Part shown: piece after piece, positions 57,600-64,000 of the stretch
Position numbering within the stretch: the first letter of the stretch is position 1
Layout of the letters: every line of letters begins with the position of its first letter
Source: Adiantum capillus-veneris
Lineage: Eukaryota > Streptophyta > Polypodiopsida > Polypodiales > Pteridaceae
Assembly: GCA_014529385.2 (NCBI GenBank)
Contig: CM043964.1
Location: forward strand, 135,721,420 to 135,785,419
Direction of reading: 5' to 3'
Length of the DNA: 64,000 bases
The notes under the pieces: model-generated
Databases searched by the model: none
What the model was told of the DNA's origin: nothing
Seen by the model: only the letters and a program-made list of their open reading frames with translations
Translations under genes and position numbers: made by a program

Positions 57600-57700
57600 A
57601 TGCCTCCTAGGTCTACATATTGGAAGGTGGTTAAGCGGACCATTTGCTACTTAAGTGGTCCTATACATCTTGGGTTATTGTATATCAAGGGGAAAAGGGG
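57600..57700 (+). pseudogene. Copia RT/RNase H fragment
   Basis: TYWKVVKRTICYLSGPIHLG followed by LLYIKGK matches the conserved end of Ty1/copia RT (W-x-x-VKR-x-x-YL-x-G). Only about 30 codons remain, with stops on both sides. Adjacent to the right end of the chromovirus array. Confidence 0.6.
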
Positions 57701-57719
57701 CAATATATTCCATTAAGAG

Positions 57720-57972
57720 GAACTATGACCCAAGTACCTCACCTCCTATACCTCTTCAAGGGAAACTACTATCCCAAACCAAGCAACACTAGGATCAACC
57801 ATCCAAGAAGCAAGAAAGCTAGTCGATGCAAGCAATTGTGCGGTGAGGTGCATGAAAGGCAACACATTCCAATGATATGAATGATGACCCCAGAACCATA
57901 CCTCCTATACCTCTTCAAGGGAGGCTACTATCTATAATAAATCGGACTAGGATAGGCCACCCAAGAAGCACA
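57720..57972. repeat. Imperfect duplication of ~90 bp
   Basis: CCTCCTATACCTCTTCAAGG with flanking bases at about 57740-57812 recurs at 57901-57970, including CATCCAAGAAGCA versus CACCCAAGAAGCA. Confidence 0.65.
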
Positions 57973-58680
57973 AGACTATTATTTATACCAAATAAAAAGA
58001 AGTGACTATTTATAAAGAAAACCTAAATTAGATTTCAGTATATTTCTCTTTAAAGAAAAGTTTTAGCTTTTAAATTACGTAAATTTTTTTAACTACCTAA
58101 GCTGTACAGTGCAATCAAAACCAAAGAGAAAGATAGAGAGAGTGTTTGATCTCTTGGAACAGACAAGCCTAGGGAAGTGGAAGGAGGTCCTCTTATATAT
58201 TTCCCTTTGGAATAAGGAGATATTTGCATCCCGTTGTGGCCCGCTAGGCTGCCCACTTAAAAACCCCGTTTGGGAGTCGTCATAACCCGGTGGGCTAACC
58301 TAAAGAGTAGCTGGTTTCTCTAGGTTTTTTGTTATGAACATGTCCATTGGGATTTAGTAAGCCATATTTACAATTCACAACTTGCTCATTACGCAATTGA
58401 AATCCCTTAGTTTTTACTTGCAAAGACTCTTTGAATGTACAAAGATGCCCTAGCATGTACCTTTATTGAATCACCTGGAAGAGTTTGTGATGCCAATTTT
58501 AAGCTACAAAGAGGAGAATTAATGTTTGCAGACAATAACTAGTAGCTAGAGACGATTTGAAACTATGGGCGGGTTCAGATTGCGGACAAGAGCGCTTGGC
58601 ATCAATCTTTTCGTTTGCACACACAATTTACACTACCCATTAGAAACAAATATTTAAATTGTGATGAAAGGTGCACAAAA
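57973..58680. other. Intergenic, no gene recognised
   Basis: AT-rich sequence. Nothing supported on either strand. Confidence 0.4.
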
Positions 58681-58683
58681 AAT

Positions 58684-58880
58684 TGGTTGTGGCCTCATGG
58701 CTAGACGTCCGTCTTGTGTGAGGTGTTGGCAGTTCAAAGCCTCCCCATGTTCGACGTTGAAAAGTGGGTGAACATCATTTTGTTCTGGGGGTACGAGGCT
58801 GCCTACTGATGGGCAGGTCCGGACACACGATGTTTTTGCATTTCTTCAACTAGATCGTGCTACCAAGGCAGTGCTCGCAA
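58684..58880 (+). mobile_element. Possible tRNA-derived SINE
   Basis: GGTTGTGGCCTCATGGCTAG, with A-box-like TGGCCTCATGG at 58690-58700, then GTCCGTCTT and a B-box-like AGTTCAAAGCC at 58731-58741. The spacing between boxes is as in tRNA genes. The body continues to a poly-A/T-rich stretch near 58880. The cloverleaf is not well kept, so it is unlikely to be a working tRNA. Confidence 0.45.
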
Positions 58881-59550
58881 AAAACTTTTTTCCAAAAACT
58901 TGGCAAACCTACAGATGTGAAACGACAGAGGTGAATTGACAAAATTTGAAGGTTTTTACACCGAGTTACAGTAATTTTTTCAAAATTTGGTCGGTTTTCT
59001 CACCTTCAAATATAAAATTTAGAGGTAATTTTCAAAATTTGTAGGTGGGAACGGGATTACACTAAACCTAGGTTTTTTTCGAGCACTGTACAGTAACCAA
59101 GGACACACAAAGCTGCAAGGCATGTTTTGGGCGACAATCTGAGCGTCCTCTGTATGCAACAAGGATATGAACTGAAGGCGAGTGTCACACTAGGGGGACC
59201 GATGGGTGGACACGGTCAAATGGCAACACGGCCCTTGCCAGGCCTTGGCCATCAATGGGCCCTCTTTTCATAGCGTGGGCCATCTTTTGAGAAGAAAGTG
59301 CGAAGGCCAGAGATTACCGTTGGTGGCCATATTCGGGCAAAGGCAAAGGGGGCAGGTGCCCCATTGTGAACCTCTTCAGCTTCCCGTTGATGAAGGAGTG
59401 TTGTGTCCATGATGTTGCTCACACTCTTTAATATTATCCCAGCTTTTTCGCATACACAGGGGTGTTTCGAAAGTCTGCATTGAGCAGGCTCAAAGTGACA
59501 AGCTTTGTAGACATGTCCTATTATTATATGACAAGGGTTCTTGTTTCCTG
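58881..59550. other. Intergenic, no gene recognised
   Basis: Chance frames only. More GC-rich near 59200-59400, which might be an exon of an unknown gene, but no motif supports it. Confidence 0.35.
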
Positions 59551-59556
59551 CTGGCA

Positions 59557-59592
59557 GCGATATTGAGTATTCATATTCATACTCAATATCGC
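59557..59592. repeat. Perfect 14-bp inverted repeat, 8-nt loop
   Basis: Arms GCGATATTGAGTAT (59557-59570) and ATACTCAATATCGC (59579-59592) around TCATATTC. It would form a stable hairpin in DNA or RNA. Confidence 0.85.
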
Positions 59593-59689
59593 CGATTCGT
59601 GCACGAGTGCAATGCACTAACAAACAAAGCAGATTGTTGCAAGATTTACCTTTACTTCAAAAATCAGCATGTTGACATGAAAGAGCTTA

Positions 59690-59900
59690 ATGGAATATGA
59701 AACGTGCAAGACTGGTGTTGGATGCAACATAACTGAAAAAAAGTGTAGGACGCATGAGACAGCGAGATTTACGTGGTTCGGCAGGTTGCCTACGTCCACG
59801 AGAAATGGGGGCTTTGTCTTGATATTGCAGTGCAAAGATGGAGATGTACAAAAAAGGGAACGTACATTTTGTAGCAGCAGTGCTGCTGTCCAAGAAGCCC
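59690..59900. other. Sequence like a widespread plant repeat
   Basis: AGATTTACGTGGTTCGGCAG followed by GTTGCCTACGTCCACGAG. I recall this kind of ACGTGGTTCGG-CCTACGTCCACG string from plant retroelements. It forms a CGTGG/CCACG hairpin. No boundaries are visible. Confidence 0.3.
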
Positions 59901-59990
59901 CCTGTTATAATTAATTCCAGAGACATTCCCACTGGTTTGATTTACCTTTTGCAAAGTCTCTTTCGCTGTTGGTTGTAGCCAGTCAATCTG

Positions 59991-60400
59991 CTACTTCTCT
60001 TTTATTTTGAGCTGCTTTTCCAATAATTCAGGGTCCTGCAGAATAATCAGGACCTTCACCTGCAATGCTTTGCATTCTTTCGATGTCATATCTCTGCTTC
60101 TTTGGAAGCTGGTTAGGAGTGTCAATTCACTCTCTAATTGTATAATGTACTGCCTCAACAATTCTCTACACATCGGTTCAATATTTCACAGTAGAGTACT
60201 GACTTTCCCTTTCAAATTGGTCAGTAAGCTTTTATATAATTGAGGCTGATCACCTTCATCAACATGCAGCATGATGGAGAAACAGAATGTTGAGCTCGAA
60301 TTTAATGAGCTTGCCTTCGATCCCTGTGAGACTGACTGTAGTTTGTTATTATCGTTAGAACAGAGCCGATTCCTCGTGTCTTCTTTTGTGACTCATGAGT
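59991..60400 (-). pseudogene. Possible coding remnant, unknown
   Basis: On the minus strand an open frame (VTKEDTRNRLCSND..., then MLHVDEGDQPQLYKS) runs to a TGA near 60194. It continues in the same frame to 59991 (MCRELLRQYIIQLESELTLL, ending LLEKQLKIKEK). The composition is helical, coiled-coil-like and looks like protein rather than chance. It lies ~230 bp beyond the kinase stop on the same strand. It could be a separate decayed gene or transposon piece; no family recognised. Confidence 0.25.
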
Positions 60401-60627
60401 GCTTGAGCTGGCAATTAGCAACAGTACAGTGGCCTCAAGGGACGTACACTCACCTGATCTCTGATTTTGACACTAATTGTAGGTCAATATGGTTTTATAT
60501 ATTGCCAACCTGCATATTGTTACAACTAATTCCCCACATTAACATGGTAGTAGATGATATATTGTCAAACCGCTTGATGAGATCAGATGCAGTTGTCCGT
60601 TCCATCAAACAAACTGTACTATCGGGA

Positions 60628-61932
60628 TCACACCGCCCTTACCATGGCAATATTTTCGGGCAGGGCATTAGCCCATTGTCGTCGGTAGCACTTTCTCCTC
60701 ATAGCCACGCCGACTCTTCTGGGCTTGGGAGCGGGCTGACTATCCAGCATTTTATTCTCCTGATTGGCTGCAGCATCTGTGCGGGACGTTGTTACGTCTG
60801 ACAATTTGCCTCCATTCATTTGCTGCAAATTAGAATTAGCTGGCATCACAGATTGAGCTTCTGATATGCACTTTTGACTGGTTATTCGCGTCGAGGCCGG
60901 TCCAACTACATTGGCGATCTGTTGATGATCAGTGACAAGATCACTTGCTGTATTGAGATGTAACCATGGATGACACAAGAGCTCATCCAATGTGAGCCTC
61001 GAATCGGGGTCCTTGCAGAGGATTCGAGTAAGGAGGTCCTTTGTCGAGGATGAGAGGCCAAAGGCATCCAGTTCCAGGTGGTTGCAGAGGATGGCTTCAT
61101 GGATGGCGCAGATAGAAGCATCACGAGGGAGGCAATGCATGCCAAAGGGTAGAGTAGATGTGAGAAGCACGTGCACAACTACGCCTAGGCTCCAAATATC
61201 TGCACGGTGGTCATAACAGCCCTTTATAACTTCGGGCGCCTGGTAGCGTGGGGTTCCGACACAATCGCAAAGAGTCTCTCCTGGAGCTAGGGTTGCTGCC
61301 AAGCCAAAATCTGCAAGGACTGCCTCTTGCACATCGCTGCCATTGATGTGGCGGAAGAGAATGTTTCCTGGTTTGATGTCACGATGCATGATATCTCGGG
61401 CATGGCAGCGTGCAATGGTTCGAGCAAGGCTGGCAATGATGGGAGCAGCCTCACGATCGTCAAGCTTGAAGAGGGGAGGGCGAGAGTCTAGCTTGGCAAG
61501 CAGATCACCAGCATCGCAGAAGGCAGTGAGGAGATGGAAGCATGTGTCATCGCCCTCGAAGGTGGCCACAAGGGGGAGGACGCCGGGTATGTCGCTCAGG
61601 TACTCAAGCACCTGGGCCTCCCATCGGAGTTGGGTGTCTGTGAAGTGCTCCTCTGCGGTGAGCTTTCTTTTTCTTGTACAGGAGAGATCATGCCCATGAT
61701 TAGTCGAGTCCTGGCCTTGATCCAGCTGCTGTGTTCGCAGCTTCTTGCTGCTAGGGCTGGGGCATGGTCGAGGTTTAATGACATGCGACCTGATGGTTTT
61801 GCAGGCCACCCGTTGCGTGTTCGTTTCCTGGTCCGTGCAGAGGAGAACAAGGCCTTGCCCGCCTTGGCCCAGCTCTTGCACAACCTCCAAACCGCTGTGG
61901 CTCTCCAAGGCATGGCAGCAGGCAGGAGCCAT
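60628..61932 (-). CDS. Intronless Ser/Thr protein kinase, CaMK/CDPK-like, without EF hands
   Basis: 434 aa with all catalytic motifs: glycine loop GQGGQG (22-27), ATP-anchoring K45 (VACK), helix-C E105, HRDIKPGN (183-190, catalytic D185), DFG (208-210), GTPRYQAPE (226-234), D245 in ADIWSLG, and a subdomain XI Arg in DPDSRLT. The fold and the PGVLPL, ADFGLA and HPW motifs resemble plant CDPK-related and PEP-carboxylase-kinase-related kinases. There are no EF hands, so direct calcium control is not expected. Two oddities are seen. An approximately 50-residue Ser/Lys-rich insert lies between K45 and helix C, and a ~105-residue tail ends in a basic segment (PKPRRVGVAMRRKCYRRQ). There is no signal peptide or membrane segment. 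The ATG at 61932 is chosen because it opens the frame directly before the kinase domain. GC-rich relative to its surroundings. It would phosphorylate unknown cytosolic or nuclear substrates. Confidence 0.88.
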   Translation of the reverse strand: MAPACCHALESHSGLEVVQELGQGGQGLVLLCTDQETNTQRVACKTIRSHVIKPRPCPSPSSKKLRTQQLDQGQDSTNHGHDLSCTRKRKLTAEEHFTDTQLRWEAQVLEYLSDIPGVLPLVATFEGDDTCFHLLTAFCDAGDLLAKLDSRPPLFKLDDREAAPIIASLARTIARCHARDIMHRDIKPGNILFRHINGSDVQEAVLADFGLAATLAPGETLCDCVGTPRYQAPEVIKGCYDHRADIWSLGVVVHVLLTSTLPFGMHCLPRDASICAIHEAILCNHLELDAFGLSSSTKDLLTRILCKDPDSRLTLDELLCHPWLHLNTASDLVTDHQQIANVVGPASTRITSQKCISEAQSVMPANSNLQQMNGGKLSDVTTSRTDAAANQENKMLDSQPAPKPRRVGVAMRRKCYRRQWANALPENIAMVRAV

Positions 61933-62114
61933 AGATCAACTTCAACGTAGGTGGTTTCTTCTACTTCTTCGTCGTCGTCGTCTGCACCAGATGAGCACCC
62001 GCCTGCCTCGCTACGCTGCGCGTCGTCCGCGAGGGCTACTTCAGAAAGTTCTTCGGCCTATACACGCTATCGAATGAATTAACTCTCCTAATGGCTTCAG
62101 AAGAAATATGTTCA

Positions 62115-62123
62115 TTTTATATC
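62115..62123 (-). promoter_or_regulatory. Candidate TATA box of the kinase gene
   Basis: GATATAAAA on the minus strand, about 185 bp before the kinase ATG. This would leave a leader of roughly 150 nt rich in GAAGAAG/ACGACG triplets. Confidence 0.35.
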
Positions 62124-62149
62124 TCGCAGATTCCTTCTCATAAATCTCC

Positions 62150-62450
62150 TACCCATACCTCATACCTCATAAAAAGAAGAGAGGAGAGAACCTAGAGGGA
62201 GGAGAGAAGGGTGAAGTGGTAAGAGGGCTACGACAAGTAGCAGGGCTCGAGCAGGAGGTTGACAACGCCAGGTCACAACAGCAAGAGGAGCAGAGGCGCA
62301 TGGCTAAGAAATCACACACGTCAAAAGTGGGGGGAATCTTTCGTGTATTCAGGAAAAATATGTTGACCCTATTACTTCTCTACCTACATTATCTCCTCAA
62401 TCCGAGGCTTGGATCTAATGGTAGATGAGTTCATGCATTAGTCTACCAAG
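62150..62450. other. Upstream of the kinase, no gene recognised
   Basis: Purine-rich (GAAGAGAGGAGAGAACC...). Might contain regulatory sequence of the kinase; nothing specific seen. Confidence 0.35.
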
Positions 62451-62459
62451 GTTGAGTCA

Positions 62460-62611
62460 TTCCGAGCTTTGAGAGGTGCAAGAGCATCCACACAACCATA
62501 GAGTTCAACACTTTGATGGTGTCCATATGATCTTATTCCGAGCTTTGAGAGGTGCAAGAGCATCCATACAACCATAGAGTTCAACACTTTGATGGTGTCC
62601 ATATGATCTTA
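62460..62611. repeat. 75-bp tandem duplication
   Basis: The unit TTCCGAGCTTTGAGAGG...CATATGATCTTA is present twice in direct succession with a single C/T difference (CATCCACACA versus CATCCATACA). Confidence 0.9.
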
Positions 62612-64000
62612 GAGAAAAATTTTGAGCTTATGAATCTATCTAATATTTAGTAGTGCTACTTTCTTTCATTTGCATTTGGGTATTCTATGGCTGCACGGCT
62701 TACAAATGATAAAAATGGGCAATGGCTAGGTTGGGCACAACGACACATGGCAGGCTTGCAATATGGGGTGGTTGTTGGTAGCACAACATATGTGGGGTGA
62801 TGTTGTCGAGCAGGAGATGAGCAGAACTAACAAGTAAGGTTACTGACAGGAGGGTGGTGGTACAATGTGTTGAACAGGCAACAGGGTGAACATGAGCAAT
62901 AGCTCACATGGTAGGCTTGAGGCAATTGGTGCCACTTCGATGGGTTGATTGCAGAAGATAAGGCTTTGACAATGTGGGTTAGTGTAGCTCTTGATGAAAT
63001 TGGTGGAAAACATGAGGCTAAAGCTTGTCTGAGAGTGTGTGACAAGTAGGGAGCTCCTAAAAAACACTCACAATAGGTACACTAGGTAGGTAATGAAGAT
63101 TGTGAGGCTTGATGGAGGGCACAATGTGCAATAGTAGGATTGTAAAGAAAGTGCACGAGACACCCAAAAAAAGAGGGTTGATGCCCTTTGTAAATTGTGG
63201 TCCCCTCAAAAATTCAAAAAGTCCCTTAAATTAGGGAGTTTTCTCACGTGCCTTGCCAATAATGAAGATTTCATGCTTCTCACCTCACCAAAAAAGGCCT
63301 TGAGCATTGAATGCTCCCAGATACTCACACTCATACACACCTTCTAATTAGGAATGAGACTAAAAAGTTCTAGCAATACTTAAAATGAGTGATTAAAAGT
63401 GCAACTCAAAGCTGAGAATGAAGAGATTTCTGACCACTCAATTGAAGTATCAAAGTTCATCCGATTTTAGAATTTGAGGGCTGTATAGAATGAGCTTGCT
63501 GAGCACTACTTGCACACACAATCTGTGAGATGAAATGAGAGCTACAAAGAAAGATATGCCTATGCAAAGTGAGGAATCACACCTTCCGAGCGAGAATTCT
63601 CCAGCAAACAGAAAGTCAAGGAAGCAATGTGAAAAAGTACATGGCCTTGCAAACAACCTCATGAAATTGATGTCTCATGACCCATTTTGCCATGCTACAA
63701 TAGCAAGTCGAGCTAAGTCAATTTTTTGACACATTGTATCTACCCAAAGACCGTCACTAGCCCCTCACCACATTCACCACCAACAACATATGTTGTCCTA
63801 GCCATTGCTCTACAGCCTCCTCCACTCGATCAACCTTGTCACCATCTGATGCCCCTAGCATGCATACAAGCACTTAGAATTTTAGCCTGCTACATGTGGC
63901 CTATTGCGTGCCCCATTTACCTTGGAATCATCCTCATCTAGCTTGGCCCCACGAGCTTAGGACATAGCTCATTACTCAATTCTACTATAGTGCTTCTGAA
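62612..64000. other. Intergenic, no gene recognised
   Basis: Only short chance frames. No motif, LTR or RNA gene seen. Confidence 0.45.

Noticed and set aside
58684-58760. A functional tRNA gene
   Set aside because: Acceptor stem and anticodon arm do not pair convincingly and the B box is imperfect. A SINE head or pseudogene fits better.
60271-60801. A 176-codon plus-strand frame at the 3' end of the kinase gene
   Set aside because: Its second half is antisense to kinase codons and the first half shows no recognisable domain; composition is not convincing.
60906-62077. Open frames on both strands overlapping the kinase
   Set aside because: Shadows caused by the GC-rich kinase coding sequence; no motifs, and the kinase frame has every catalytic residue.

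Overview
The window reads as nuclear DNA of a land plant, probably a large repeat-rich genome (a fern or other seed-free plant is a guess that I cannot confirm). The reasons are plant-type Ty3/gypsy elements primed by tRNA-Asp or initiator tRNA-Met, copia-type gag and RT fragments, a chromodomain-bearing chromovirus, very long CT/GA and CA/TG microsatellites, and one intronless plant-style Ser/Thr kinase gene. Most of the 64 kb is mobile elements at different stages of decay. The only convincing intact host gene is the kinase at 60628-61932 (minus strand).

Layout. (1) 1165-10030: a complete, young LTR element on the minus strand (element 1; target-site duplication ATAGT). It encodes a 1462-aa Gag-protease and, after one in-frame TAG, a tail ORF with repeated W-[VI]-P-K motifs, but has no RT, RNase H or integrase. 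(2) 10808-12489: an unidentified multi-exon gene or pseudogene. A second, truncated copy lies at 30141-31050. (3) 12.5-18.1 kb: intergenic sequence, a pyrimidine/purine low-complexity tract and a ~340-bp tandem satellite. (4) 18126-28249: element 2, an older relative of element 1, inserted in the satellite (target-site duplication TAAAT). It also has gag, a protease-like region, one in-frame stop, a WxPK tail and no pol. (5) 28.3-30.1 kb: microsatellites. (6) 31051 to ~37.0 kb: a decayed plus-strand Ty3/gypsy element with gag, PR, RT, RNase H and integrase. It sits in copy 2 of the unidentified gene and has no recognisable 3' LTR. (7) 38635-41506: element 3, a short copia-type element with two LTRs and gag only (target-site duplication AGTTC). 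(8) ~42.25-46.45 kb: remains of Ty3/gypsy gag and protease. (9) 46480-57446: a chromovirus array of the form LTR-internal-LTR-internal-LTR, bounded by one target-site duplication (CTGGT). Both internal parts keep gag, integrase end and chromodomain but lack PR and RT. (10) 57.4-60.4 kb: copia RT scrap, possible tRNA-derived SINE and a strong hairpin. (11) The kinase gene. (12) 62-64 kb: no gene seen.

The most interesting candidate system is the pair of elements 1 and 2. Two LTR families that are clearly different in sequence share a tRNA-Asp primer site, a GGAAGGGGGG polypurine tract, a Gag/protease reading frame, a single in-frame stop (TAG in one, TGA in the other) and a downstream tail with a homologous WI-x-L-x-YY-x-GN-x-QIWVPK-like block. 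This looks like a group of gag-only retrotransposons with an accessory tail domain, possibly made by stop-codon readthrough. All identifications rest on motifs read by eye; no database or alignment program was used.
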